Below, one piece after another: positions 34,789 to 43,799 of a stretch of 64,000 nt of DNA. Origin of the DNA: Pedobacter frigiditerrae (lineage in GTDB: Bacteria > Bacteroidota > Bacteroidia > Sphingobacteriales > Sphingobacteriaceae); NCBI RefSeq assembly GCF_032678705.1, contig NZ_JAVTSS010000002.1, positions 2,166,067 to 2,230,066 of the forward strand, written 5' to 3'. The position numbers and the translations under genes are program-made. The stretch's first letter is position 1, and every line of letters starts with the position of its first letter. The notes beneath the pieces are model-generated. The model was not told the DNA's origin, did not search any database, and saw only the letters and a list, made by a program, of their open reading frames with translations.

Positions 34789-36018
34789 TTATTCCTTGGT
34801 GCTTATTATATAATCCATCGGAACAATATCTGCCATTTTTTCATAAGCCCAGTAACCTTTATATATAAGGCTTCTGGTTTCTAAAACACCACCATTGGCA
34901 TAAAATCTAACTGGCGGCTCCAGCAAATTAACAACAGAGATTTGATAATTATTTAATTCTGGTGGCCTAGCTTGCTTAAGTGAAGAAAAATTGAAAGAGG
35001 GAATTTCTTTTTCATTTTTATAAATTACATAAAGCCCATCCTTATAATTCATCATTTTTAAGTCGCTGTTAAAGGTTTTTACCAGTGTATCTATATCAAC
35101 AGCTTTTCTATTTAATGCACTTAAGGTTTTAGGCTGGCTTCTTTGTTTAAGCCAATAGGATAATGAATCGGTGCCATTGAAGGTAATTAAATTTATTGCA
35201 CCAGCTTGTCCAGATGTAAGTCTTTTAATATTGGCATTAATTACACTATCGGGTTTTCGGCTAGTATTAGGAATGTCTGCTATTTTATTAATTTCAAAAC
35301 CTTCGGCCTGTAGTGTATTGTTATAAAGAGATTTAAAAAAATGTTGGATTGAACCGCTATAGGCTATGGCTCTTTTCTTCAACCAATTTTTTTGTTTTGA
35401 TTTACTTCCCTTTAAATCTTCAAAAGAAGGCAAGCCTGCAAAATAAACAATTTTAGATTTATAGTTATACTCAAAATCTTGTAGCAAATACTTAATCTTA
35501 TATCCAAGTGCTTTGTTCTCTATCACTAAAAAATCATTTGCTTTTACGGTGAGTAATCCAGCTGTTTTATCATCATCAAATGTCAATACATCGGTATTTA
35601 AAATGGTACATTCTGCCGAATTAGGTGTTTTGCCAATAAAAAAATCTTTAAATAACGCGATATAATAAGGTCTGTTGGGATCTGGTTTAATGATTACCTC
35701 TTTTAACATGGTTGTATTTTCTTGCAAAACAATAGCCACATTCTCTGATTTATTTGAAATGAGGATGTTTTTAGTATAAGGTAAAAATCCTATCATTTGT
35801 ACAAGTATGTCATAATTGCCAGGGGCAAGTTTACCAAGTGTAAACTTACCTTCATTATCAGTTACAGTAGCAATTTTATAACCACTCAAATAAACTGCTG
35901 CACCTGGAAGTGCTCCAATTTTATCTTTAACAGTTCCGGTAATCGAGAAACTTTGAGTAAATGCAGATGAGCAATAACAAAAAAATAAAATGAACAAGAG
36001 TGAAAATCCTTTAGCCAT
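34789..36018 (-). CDS. CarboxypepD_reg-domain secreted protein, paralogue B
   Basis: The 409-residue precursor has a signal peptide (FCYCSSAFTQS). Domain layout and many motifs are the same as in the neighbouring gene: SITGTVKDKIGALPGAAVYLSG, NYDILVQMIGF, KPDPNRPYYIALFKDFFIGKTPN, MADIVPMDYI near the end. The pair is a clear tandem duplication, 71 bp apart and co-directional, this copy being promoter-proximal. It is divergent from the LytTR regulator gene, with 119 bp between starts, so a shared regulatory region is possible. Confidence 0.75.
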   Translation of the reverse strand: MAKGFSLLFILFFCYCSSAFTQSFSITGTVKDKIGALPGAAVYLSGYKIATVTDNEGKFTLGKLAPGNYDILVQMIGFLPYTKNILISNKSENVAIVLQENTTMLKEVIIKPDPNRPYYIALFKDFFIGKTPNSAECTILNTDVLTFDDDKTAGLLTVKANDFLVIENKALGYKIKYLLQDFEYNYKSKIVYFAGLPSFEDLKGSKSKQKNWLKKRAIAYSGSIQHFFKSLYNNTLQAEGFEINKIADIPNTSRKPDSVINANIKRLTSGQAGAINLITFNGTDSLSYWLKQRSQPKTLSALNRKAVDIDTLVKTFNSDLKMMNYKDGLYVIYKNEKEIPSFNFSSLKQARPPELNNYQISVVNLLEPPVRFYANGGVLETRSLIYKGYWAYEKMADIVPMDYIISTKE

Positions 36019-36137
36019 TCGGTAAATTTAACTAAATAATTAGGTGTTTAAAATAAAATTGAAAGCAATACCATTTTAAGGGTAGACAAGAAATTAATTT
36101 TTTTGCGTATGTTTATATACCTATTTATCTGTACTTT

Positions 36138-36848
36138 ATGAAAGACACGCTCACTTGCATCATTGTTGATGACGACGATTTGGATAGGATGGCTGTTGAA
36201 GCTGAACTATCTTCCTTTACAAAAATGAAAATTTTAGGGAGTTATCATAATCCAATTGAAGCCTTAAGTATCATCAATTCTCATCAACCAGATGTTTTAT
36301 TTTTAGATATTGATATGCCAGAAATCAATGGCATCGACTTTGTAAAATCTATTTGTAGTTTAGAAACAATAAATGTCTTTATCACCTCGCACCCAGAGTT
36401 TGCCTTACAAGGATTTCAATTAAAAGTATTTGATTTTATTTTAAAACCATTAGAAACAGAAAGGTTTGAAAGCTGCATAAAAAGAATTTACGATTTTGTT
36501 AAGCTTAAAGGCAAAGCCGAAGCTTATGATGTTCTTTTTGAAAATGAAAAAATCATTTTTAAAGAAGGACATCACGTGGTTAATTTAAATGCCAATGAAG
36601 TAATTTATTTAGAGGCTTATGGCGATTATACAAAAATTGTTACCGAAAAGAAAGCTCATCTTACATTGGCTACACTTTCAAGTTTCTTAGAATCATTACC
36701 TGCCGGAAAATTTATGCGCATTCATAGAAGTTATGTTGTGGCAATTAATAAAGTGCAAAGTTTAGGTAATAAATGTATCTATATAAATGATAATATTATT
36801 CCCGTTGGAAAAACATACTTTAAGGAAACTAAGAAAATTTTTAATTGA
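36138..36848 (+). CDS. LytTR-family response regulator
   Basis: This 236-residue protein has a receiver domain (IIVDDDDLDR at residues 8-17; phospho-acceptor in FLDIDMPE, Asp57; ITS about 83; KPLE about 107-110). A LytTR DNA-binding domain covers about residues 133-236 (VIYLEAYGDYTKIV, FMRIHRSYVVAINKV, IPVGKTYF). It is a cytosolic transcription factor. It is 53 bp upstream of two histidine kinases and probably their partner. Its likely targets are the paired repeats at 41206-41235 and 41912-41941. Confidence 0.93.
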   Translation: MKDTLTCIIVDDDDLDRMAVEAELSSFTKMKILGSYHNPIEALSIINSHQPDVLFLDIDMPEINGIDFVKSICSLETINVFITSHPEFALQGFQLKVFDFILKPLETERFESCIKRIYDFVKLKGKAEAYDVLFENEKIIFKEGHHVVNLNANEVIYLEAYGDYTKIVTEKKAHLTLATLSSFLESLPAGKFMRIHRSYVVAINKVQSLGNKCIYINDNIIPVGKTYFKETKKIFN

Positions 36849-36901
36849 TTATAAACACCATATAAATTAAAGATAATACACTTGCTTATTAACCTCTACT
36901 A

Positions 36902-39058
36902 ATGAAGCTCTACCTAAGAAATTTATTTTGGTTAAGTATTTTTATCCTAGGATTCTGTTTTAATGGTTATGCGCAATTGCAAAGACCAGATCTTAGAAAG
37001 GTTAAGGATTATAAAGCAAAGGTGGAAACTTGGAAGAAGTATTGTCAAGATCTACTTAATGCAGCCTATGCGGGTAATCAAAATGCAAACCTTTTAATGT
37101 TTGTTAATGCAAGTAAGGAAGGATTGAAGCTTTGCAAAAAAGACGATTTAAAAAACATTGCGCAATTTGAATATTATGTTGGTGCAGGATTTCAAAATGC
37201 TGGTAAGCCTGATAGTGCTGTAAGTTATTTAGAAAATACAGTAAAAATTTATCAGAAGCTAAAAATGTTGAAAGAGGAGGTTACGGCAATGCGTTTCTTG
37301 CATTATGCCTATTTTTACTCTGGTCAATTTGCAAAGCGGGATGTAATGATTAATCGAATGCAATTGCTTTTGGATAAAACCAAAAACCAAGAAATTAAGT
37401 GTGTAATTTTGAGTGTTTTAAGTGAATATTCTTATGATCATGCTAATTATGAAAAGGCCATCCAATATAAATTAATCGTTATTGAAATTTCTAAAAAGCT
37501 ATTAGCTAAAAGTAAAAACTACGAAAGCGATTACGGAAATATTGGTGTTATCTATTTTCAAATTGCGGAAACCTATTTGTTGATGAAACAATATGAAAAA
37601 GTAATTTACTATATGCAAATTGGCGAGAAATATTTAGCCAATAGCGCTAATAATTTGGCAGGTGGATACAACAATTACATTACGGCATATTTAGGACTAA
37701 ATAAAGTTGATAGTGCCTTAAAATTTCTAAAAAAATTAAAGATAGTTTCTGGGGATAAATCTGATTTTGTATATCAATTAAGTACTGCAAATAAGAATTT
37801 TGCAGAATATTATTTAAGGACAAATAACGATAAGATCGCTTTAAATTATGCAAAAAATGCATATAAGTTAGCCGTATTAGATGGACAGCCACAAACGTTA
37901 TTGGAAGCAAATGCTACCTTAGGAAAGGTATATTTTGAAAATGGAAATACAAAAGCAGCGATAAGCCATTTAAATGCTTCGTTAAAAAACTCATATAATT
38001 TTGGAAAAGAAAATTATGCCCTGATCCATCTTAGATTGGCTGAAAGCTATGCAGCAAGTAAGGATTTTGAAAAGGCTTATAAACATTATAATGTTTATGC
38101 AAAATTACAAGATACTCTTTATGAGGCTGCTTCTAAAAAATCCATTGCCGAAATGGATGCAAAATACCATAGGGAAGCGAGTAAGCAAGAGATAAAATTG
38201 CTTAACACCGAAAGTAGAAATAAGAGTAACCAATTAAAGGAGGAAAAGAAAACCAGATGGTTTTTAATTGCTATTGCATTAATTGCAAGTCTTTCGGCAG
38301 CAGTGATATATAAAAGCTATAAGAACAGACAAAAAGTCAATCTGTTATTAGATAAAAAGAATAAACAATTAGATGTTGTAAATTTACAGCTGAATAATGC
38401 CAATCAAACTAAGGCGAAATTGTTTAGCATTATATCTCATGATTTAAGAAGCCCAGTAAGTCAATTATTTACTTTTTTAAGAATACAGCAAGTAAATCCT
38501 CATCAAATTTCAGAAACTGAAAAAATAGCACATCAAAAGAAGCTGATGGACTCTGCTAGTAATTTGTTGGCTACAATGGAAGATTTGTTACTGTGGTCTA
38601 AGAGCCAGATGGACCATTTTGAATTAGATATTGAGGATTTAGATATTCAGAAGCTTTTTGAAGACTCAATCCTTTTAATGCAAAATCAGGTAGAAGCCAA
38701 AAAGATAAAAATTGAGATAGGTGATTTAAGTTTGAGGAATTTGAAGAGTGATCAAAATTTGCTGATCATTATATTACGTAATTTATTACAAAATGCAATC
38801 AACCATACATACAACAATACAGCAATTCTAATAAATGCAGGAATTAATGAGGAAAAAAAACCGATTATTTCAATTGTGAATAAAGGAGACGTTATACCTG
38901 AAGATAAAATTGAAGAGCTTTTAAACAGTAAAAATGTTAAGAGTAAATCATCAGGCTACGGATTGGTGATCGTGAAAGAACTACTGCAAAAAATAAATTC
39001 ATCCCTAAAAATTACAAGCAATAATGAATTAACTACAGTTGAAATCACTTTTGGGTAA
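36902..39058 (+). CDS. TPR-containing sensor histidine kinase 1
   Basis: This 718-residue protein has a signal peptide (FNGYAQ), a TPR-rich periplasmic sensor of about 400 residues (DSAVSYLENTVKIYQKL, YEKVIYYMQIGEKYL and similar), one TM helix (about residues 453-472), a short coiled coil and a HisKA-type kinase. The H-box is SHDLRSPVSQLF (His513), the N-box is LRNLLQNAINH (about 630) and the last glycine box is SSGYGLVIVKELL (about 685). The first glycine box reads IVNKGD, lacking the usual Asp of DxGxG. It is followed at 4 bp by a paralogue. Confidence 0.9.
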   Translation: MKLYLRNLFWLSIFILGFCFNGYAQLQRPDLRKVKDYKAKVETWKKYCQDLLNAAYAGNQNANLLMFVNASKEGLKLCKKDDLKNIAQFEYYVGAGFQNAGKPDSAVSYLENTVKIYQKLKMLKEEVTAMRFLHYAYFYSGQFAKRDVMINRMQLLLDKTKNQEIKCVILSVLSEYSYDHANYEKAIQYKLIVIEISKKLLAKSKNYESDYGNIGVIYFQIAETYLLMKQYEKVIYYMQIGEKYLANSANNLAGGYNNYITAYLGLNKVDSALKFLKKLKIVSGDKSDFVYQLSTANKNFAEYYLRTNNDKIALNYAKNAYKLAVLDGQPQTLLEANATLGKVYFENGNTKAAISHLNASLKNSYNFGKENYALIHLRLAESYAASKDFEKAYKHYNVYAKLQDTLYEAASKKSIAEMDAKYHREASKQEIKLLNTESRNKSNQLKEEKKTRWFLIAIALIASLSAAVIYKSYKNRQKVNLLLDKKNKQLDVVNLQLNNANQTKAKLFSIISHDLRSPVSQLFTFLRIQQVNPHQISETEKIAHQKKLMDSASNLLATMEDLLLWSKSQMDHFELDIEDLDIQKLFEDSILLMQNQVEAKKIKIEIGDLSLRNLKSDQNLLIIILRNLLQNAINHTYNNTAILINAGINEEKKPIISIVNKGDVIPEDKIEELLNSKNVKSKSSGYGLVIVKELLQKINSSLKITSNNELTTVEITFG

Positions 39059-39062
39059 GGGA

Positions 39063-41195
39063 ATGAGATTTAAAATAATTTTATTTTTATTGGGCTTAAC
39101 ATCTTTCAATGCTATGGCAGTATTGCAAGATAGCTATTCGCCTAAAATTGCTAATTCAAAAAAAGCGAAAGAGTATTACAACTATAGTTATCGACTCTTT
39201 AATTACATACAAACAAAAGGAAAATTTGCTGATTTCCAAGACTTGTTAAAAATTTCAAAAAAAGGACTTTCTTTTACAAAATCTAGTGATTTTAAAAACC
39301 TTTCTGGCTTGCAGTTCTTAACTGGAATGACGTATAAAATTCTCTTAAACCACGATAGTGCTTTGTACTACTTAAAAAACAGTATGATGAATGCACAACG
39401 TGGAAATGAGTTAGATATAGAGATTTCTAGCATTCAACAAATTAACTATTTATACCGTTATCTTGGGCAAGTTGAAGCAACTGACCCCTACATCAAACGG
39501 TTAAATGTTTTACGGAATGAGATTAAAGATCTTTATTTAAAAGATAAAGTGATATCGGCCTTAAGTGATGATTTTTTGCATAGAGGTGCATATACTCAAG
39601 CTGTAGAGCTATTGTTGGGCTCTCTATCTACAAAAGAATATCTGTATAAACAGAAGAAAGATTATAAAGCGAGGATAAATCTAGGCTTAGCATTTTCAGA
39701 ACTAGGAAGTTTATACTTACAGTTAAATCAAAACCAAAATGCCTTAAGTTTTCTCAAAAAGGGAGAGCCGTATTTTATAGATTACACAGGAGGTAGAGTA
39801 AGGTTGTATAGAAAGATGGAACAGGCATATTTGAACCTTTCTAAAATTGATAGTGCAACCCTTTATTACAATAAGATTTATACAGAAATGAAGGTAGGTA
39901 TTTATGAATCTGCTGAAGATTTAAGTAGTGCAAATAGACTATTTGCAGAATATTTCCTTGTAAAACAAAATATACCAATGGCTATTAAGTATGGAAACAT
40001 AGCCTATCAAAAAGGCTTAGCTTCAGATAGCAAAGAGGCAATTTTAATGGCAATTAATATGATGGGAAACTTGTCATTTCAACAAAAAAAATATGATGAA
40101 GCCATACGGTATTTTGAAAAGGCATTACCTAATTCTAATAACTTTAGTAAAGATATTTTTGCTAGTATTAATTTACGATTGGCTCAGAGTTATGAGCATA
40201 TTGGCGATTATAAAAGAGCCAATTTATTTTACAATAAATATAATTTACTAAGAGATAATATTTACCTCGAAAAAACCAAAGAAGACCTTAACGTTATAGA
40301 GTTTAAATACAAGAATGCCCAAAAGGAGCAAAGGATATCCTTTCTAAATGTGCAGAGTAAAGATCAAGAAAAACAACTGATAAGGCAAAAACAATATAAA
40401 ACTATACTCATCATAAGTGTGTTTTTAGTGCTTATTATTGCTATATTGATTTTTTACAACTATAAAAATAAGCAAAAGATAAATTTACTGTTAGATAAAA
40501 AAAATCGACTGTTAGATATTGTGAATTCTCAACTATTAGTTGCTAATCAAACCAAAGCAAAATTATTTAGTATTATATCTCATGATTTAAGGAGCCCAGT
40601 TAGTCAATTGTTTACTTTTTTAAAGGTGCAACAAGTAAATCCAATTTCAGAAGAGGAAAAACTTAACCATCAAAAGAAGTTATTGATTGCCGCTTCTAAT
40701 GTGCTAATTACAATGGAAGATCTGTTACTGTGGTCTAAAAGTCAGATGGAAAATTTTGAGTTGGACTTAGAAGAAATCGATATATTATCACTTTTCGAAC
40801 AAACTATTGGGTTAATGCAAAATCAGGCAGATGCCAAAAATATAGAAATTAGGTTAGGAGAAATAGAGTTAAAAAGTATAAATAGTGACGAAAATCTCTT
40901 GGTAATCGTTCTTAGAAACCTTTTACAAAATGCTATTAACCATTCTCTTGAAAATTCTTCAATTTTATTAAATGCAGGCTTTGATAAAGAAAGAAGACCT
41001 TTTGTCTCTATAACTAACAAAGGCGCCACCATATCAAAAGAAAAAATAGAAGAAATTTTAAATAACCATAACGTAAAAAGTAGGTCGTCTGGATATGGTT
41101 TGGTGATTGTTAAAGAACTCTTACAAAAAATAAATGGAGTTTTACAAATAGAAAGCTCATTGGATGCTACATTAATAACCATTCGCTTCAACTAA
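39063..41195 (+). CDS. TPR-containing sensor histidine kinase 2 (paralogue)
   Basis: This 710-residue kinase has the same architecture as the one upstream: signal sequence, periplasmic TPR array (about residues 30-400), TM helix (about 445-465), coiled coil, H-box SHDLRSPVSQLF (His506), N-box LRNLLQNAINH and SSGYGLVIVKELLQKI. The first glycine box is again changed (ITNKGA). The kinase cores of the two proteins are nearly identical, while the TPR regions differ clearly, suggesting different inputs to one regulator. The ATG at 39063 is chosen; an upstream in-frame TTG overlaps the preceding gene. Confidence 0.9.
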   Translation: MRFKIILFLLGLTSFNAMAVLQDSYSPKIANSKKAKEYYNYSYRLFNYIQTKGKFADFQDLLKISKKGLSFTKSSDFKNLSGLQFLTGMTYKILLNHDSALYYLKNSMMNAQRGNELDIEISSIQQINYLYRYLGQVEATDPYIKRLNVLRNEIKDLYLKDKVISALSDDFLHRGAYTQAVELLLGSLSTKEYLYKQKKDYKARINLGLAFSELGSLYLQLNQNQNALSFLKKGEPYFIDYTGGRVRLYRKMEQAYLNLSKIDSATLYYNKIYTEMKVGIYESAEDLSSANRLFAEYFLVKQNIPMAIKYGNIAYQKGLASDSKEAILMAINMMGNLSFQQKKYDEAIRYFEKALPNSNNFSKDIFASINLRLAQSYEHIGDYKRANLFYNKYNLLRDNIYLEKTKEDLNVIEFKYKNAQKEQRISFLNVQSKDQEKQLIRQKQYKTILIISVFLVLIIAILIFYNYKNKQKINLLLDKKNRLLDIVNSQLLVANQTKAKLFSIISHDLRSPVSQLFTFLKVQQVNPISEEEKLNHQKKLLIAASNVLITMEDLLLWSKSQMENFELDLEEIDILSLFEQTIGLMQNQADAKNIEIRLGEIELKSINSDENLLVIVLRNLLQNAINHSLENSSILLNAGFDKERRPFVSITNKGATISKEKIEEILNNHNVKSRSSGYGLVIVKELLQKINGVLQIESSLDATLITIRFN

Positions 41196-41205
41196 ATTTA
41201 CCTTT

Positions 41206-41235
41206 ACCGATTAGTATTCGCCTTTGGTCGATTCT
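41206..41235 (+). promoter_or_regulatory. Predicted LytTR operator (direct repeats 21 bp apart), site 1
   Basis: ACCGATTAG (41206-41214) and GTCGATTCT (41227-41235) are direct repeats whose CGATT cores are exactly 21 bp apart, two helical turns. The first matches the published LytTR half-site pattern [TA][AC][CA]GTTN[AG][TG] at eight of nine positions. It lies 53 bp before a lipoprotein ATG and is repeated with the same geometry at 41912-41941. Confidence 0.6.
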
Positions 41236-41288
41236 TTCATTACTGCTAATTATTTTGAACATAAGTTTAAATCATAATCTTAATTGTT

Positions 41289-41894
41289 ATGAAACTTAGT
41301 TCAAACTTTAAAAATTCAAAAATCTTAGTTGTCTTACTTTTTGGCTTTATGCTAATTAATGCTTGTAACTCAAGTACAGATAAAAAAAAGACCAGTTCAA
41401 ATTCTGCCGAACAAACTGCGGAAGAATATTTTTCTGTTAAAATTGACGGTAAGTTATGGCAAGCCTTTCCCTCGAAAGAGTTTAAAACCTACAACTTAAG
41501 CTACAAAGAGCTTGGTCATCAGTTTTCTATTTTTGCAGAGGCTGAGGATGGTTCAAGGATGGATTTGTCCTTTCATGCCCATGACCAAATAGGTATAGGT
41601 AAATATCCTTCTACTAGAAACGATAACGGAATATTAAGCGGTGTTTTTTATTATCCAGAAGCAAAAAGTTCTGATAAGGAGACAGCCAGCACAACAATGG
41701 ATCATCCAGTTCAAGAAAATACAGTTCAAGTTACAAAACTAGATAAAAGTAATAAGGCTGCCTATATTATTGAAGGCACTTTTTCGCCCACAATGTATGC
41801 AGTTTACGATACAAATCCCAATCAGACTTCAAAATTAACAGAAGGAAGATTTCGAGTAATTTATCGTCCTGACGCTATGAATCCAGCATTCTAG
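41289..41894 (+). CDS. Small lipoprotein, unknown function
   Basis: The 201-residue precursor has lipobox LINAC (Cys27) after a hydrophobic stretch, followed by a Ser/Thr/Lys-rich linker. The folded part begins EYFSVKIDGKLWQAFPS, reminiscent of Bacteroidota beta-sandwich lipoproteins that start with an INGK-W pattern. No specific family is assigned. It is predicted to be anchored in the membrane, facing the periplasm or the surface. Upstream is a predicted LytTR site shared with the next gene, so it is probably co-regulated with the collagen-like locus. Confidence 0.7.
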   Translation: MKLSSNFKNSKILVVLLFGFMLINACNSSTDKKKTSSNSAEQTAEEYFSVKIDGKLWQAFPSKEFKTYNLSYKELGHQFSIFAEAEDGSRMDLSFHAHDQIGIGKYPSTRNDNGILSGVFYYPEAKSSDKETASTTMDHPVQENTVQVTKLDKSNKAAYIIEGTFSPTMYAVYDTNPNQTSKLTEGRFRVIYRPDAMNPAF

Positions 41895-41911
41895 TTTTTT
41901 AATTTCCTTCT

Positions 41912-41941
41912 ACCGATTATTCTTGTCCGTTCATCGATAAT
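41912..41941 (+). promoter_or_regulatory. Predicted LytTR operator (direct repeats 21 bp apart), site 2
   Basis: ACCGATTAT (41912-41920) and ATCGATAAT (41933-41941) have cores exactly 21 bp apart, and the intervening bases resemble site 1 (TnTT, CC, TT at the same offsets). It is 54 bp before the collagen-like gene ATG, against 53 bp for site 1. Confidence 0.6.
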
Positions 41942-41995
41942 ATCACAAGCTACGCTCTAATCAAGATTAACTTCATTCTATAAAAATTAAACCCT

Positions 41996-43789
41996 ATGAA
42001 AAATAATTATCTTTTTTTAGCCATATGTTGTATTGGAATTCTTTTTAGTTCTTGTTCAGAAACTGGATTGGAAGGTCCTGAGGGGCCTGCTGGACCGCAA
42101 GGTAAAACAGGTGATGCTGGAGCAGTGGGGCCAGCGGGTAAAGATGGCAGTACGATATATAGTGGTAATGGAGTGCCGGCAAATACTATTGGTATTAATG
42201 GAGATTACTACCTAGATAAAAATACAGGGAATTTATACGGGCCTAAAACAGCAGGAGCTTGGGGAACACCAACTGTGCTAAGAGGTGCTGACGGAACAAA
42301 CGGAGCAAATGGTACCAATGGAGCAAACGGCACAAATGGAACAAACGGTACAAATGGCACCAACGGTACCAACGGAAGCACAACATTAAGCGGAAATGGT
42401 ACACCCTCAGCAACTACAGGTATTGCTGGTGATTACTTTTTAGACAAAACAAACTATTTATTATATGGGCCTAAAACTGTTTCAGGTTGGGGAATCCCAA
42501 TTTTATTACGTGGTGCAGATGGTTCTCAAGGGCCAACAGGTGCTGCTGGTAAGGATGGAAGTATAATTTATAGTGGCTCAGGATCACCATTAGCAGCAAT
42601 TGGTGTAAATGGAGATTACTATTTAGACAAAAATACGGGTAATTTATACGGCCCAAAAACTGCATCAGGTTGGGGAACACCATTAATATTAAGAGGAACT
42701 AACGGAACTAATGGTGTTGACGGAACAAACGGAACGAATGGTACAAATGGGACGAATGGTACAAATGGAAGCGTAACATATTCAGGTTTAGGTGCTCCTG
42801 CTTTATCTACGGGTACTATAGGTGATTATTATTTAGACAGAACAAATTATTTGTTATACGGTCCAAAAACTGCTGATGGTTGGGGCGTGGGAATTTTACT
42901 TCGTGGTGCAGCTGGTGCTCAAGGACCAACAGGTCCGGCAGGTGCAGATGGCACAGTTATATATAGTGGAGAAACTGATCCAGATCCGGCATTGGGTAAA
43001 TTAGGGGATTTCTATATTTCTAGACTTCCAATTGCATTTTATGGACCAAAATCTAATTTAGGTTGGGGTATGGGAACTAACTTAAAAGGCAACGATGGTA
43101 CAAATGGCACGAATGGTACAAACGGGACTAATGGCACAAACGGAACCAATGGAAGTACAATTCTGAGTGGAGGAGGTTTGCCGCAAAACACTCAAGGCAA
43201 TAATGGTGATTTTTATATAGACTTAACAACGTACATAATGTATGGCCCAAAAGCAGGTGGCGCTTGGAACTTTCCAGGTACAAGTTTAAAGGGTGCAGAT
43301 GGCAATTCAAATGTAATTGCACTTGAAACGCCTGATACATATACCTTCTTTTGGAAATATGATAGCAGTGATGCAAACGCTTTGACAAGACAATTTGGAA
43401 GTGATACCACCACTGTTTTCAATATTCCAGCAGCAAATGTTGCAGCTGCAAAAGCCGGAATTGTAATGGTGTATCTCCGGAAGGATGAAGGAGCTGGGGC
43501 CTATAGTTGGAAACAATTAAACTATACTGATGCATCTAGCGTAGGTACTGGTCAGTTATTATATTATAATTATCATTTAAGGGTTGATGCAACAACGGCA
43601 AAAGTTAGGATAACCTATAAAAATGGCTATGGTTCTACACATACACCCCTTAGTGTTGATAAAGTAAGAATAGTTATCGTTCCTCAAAGTACTACAGTAA
43701 CCCTAAGTAACAGCAATGGAAATACACCTATGTTGCAAGCCATGAAAGAACTCCATCTCAAGGACAGTGATTTTAAAAAATTGAATTAA
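41996..43789 (+). CDS. Collagen-like modular lipoprotein
   Basis: The 597-residue precursor has lipobox FSSC (Cys20). Six modules follow, each made of a Gly-X-Y collagen-like tract and a conserved cap of about 45 residues (pattern SGxGxP...GDYYLD...LYGPK...GWG...LRG). Some tracts are Pro-containing (GPEGPAGPQG), others are pure GTN repeats (GTNGTNGTNG). The C-terminal 140 residues are a separate globular domain. Collagen-like tracts would trimerise into a rod, so this is probably a surface stalk or fibre. It is the first gene of a likely operon with the barrel, giant and Fn3-like genes. Confidence 0.8.
   Translation: MKNNYLFLAICCIGILFSSCSETGLEGPEGPAGPQGKTGDAGAVGPAGKDGSTIYSGNGVPANTIGINGDYYLDKNTGNLYGPKTAGAWGTPTVLRGADGTNGANGTNGANGTNGTNGTNGTNGTNGSTTLSGNGTPSATTGIAGDYFLDKTNYLLYGPKTVSGWGIPILLRGADGSQGPTGAAGKDGSIIYSGSGSPLAAIGVNGDYYLDKNTGNLYGPKTASGWGTPLILRGTNGTNGVDGTNGTNGTNGTNGTNGSVTYSGLGAPALSTGTIGDYYLDRTNYLLYGPKTADGWGVGILLRGAAGAQGPTGPAGADGTVIYSGETDPDPALGKLGDFYISRLPIAFYGPKSNLGWGMGTNLKGNDGTNGTNGTNGTNGTNGTNGSTILSGGGLPQNTQGNNGDFYIDLTTYIMYGPKAGGAWNFPGTSLKGADGNSNVIALETPDTYTFFWKYDSSDANALTRQFGSDTTTVFNIPAANVAAAKAGIVMVYLRKDEGAGAYSWKQLNYTDASSVGTGQLLYYNYHLRVDATTAKVRITYKNGYGSTHTPLSVDKVRIVIVPQSTTVTLSNSNGNTPMLQAMKELHLKDSDFKKLN
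42285..42376 (+). repeat. GTN codon tract 1 of the collagen-like gene
   Basis: About ten 9-bp units encoding Gly-Thr-Asn (some Gly-Ala-Asn) in tandem, with synonymous changes between units. Gain or loss of units would keep the reading frame. Confidence 0.85.
42695..42773 (+). repeat. GTN codon tract 2 of the collagen-like gene
   Basis: About eight tandem 9-bp Gly-Thr-Asn units, one being Gly-Val-Asp. Confidence 0.8.
43088..43153 (+). repeat. GTN codon tract 3 of the collagen-like gene
   Basis: Seven tandem 9-bp units, six of them Gly-Thr-Asn after an initial Gly-Asn-Asp. Confidence 0.8.
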
Positions 43790-43799
43790 GCAGTCTTTA

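Noticed and set aside
42285..43153. Regular short repeats resembling a CRISPR array
   Set aside because: The period is 9 bp, in frame, and encodes Gly-Thr-Asn within a collagen-like protein; there are no spacers or cas genes.
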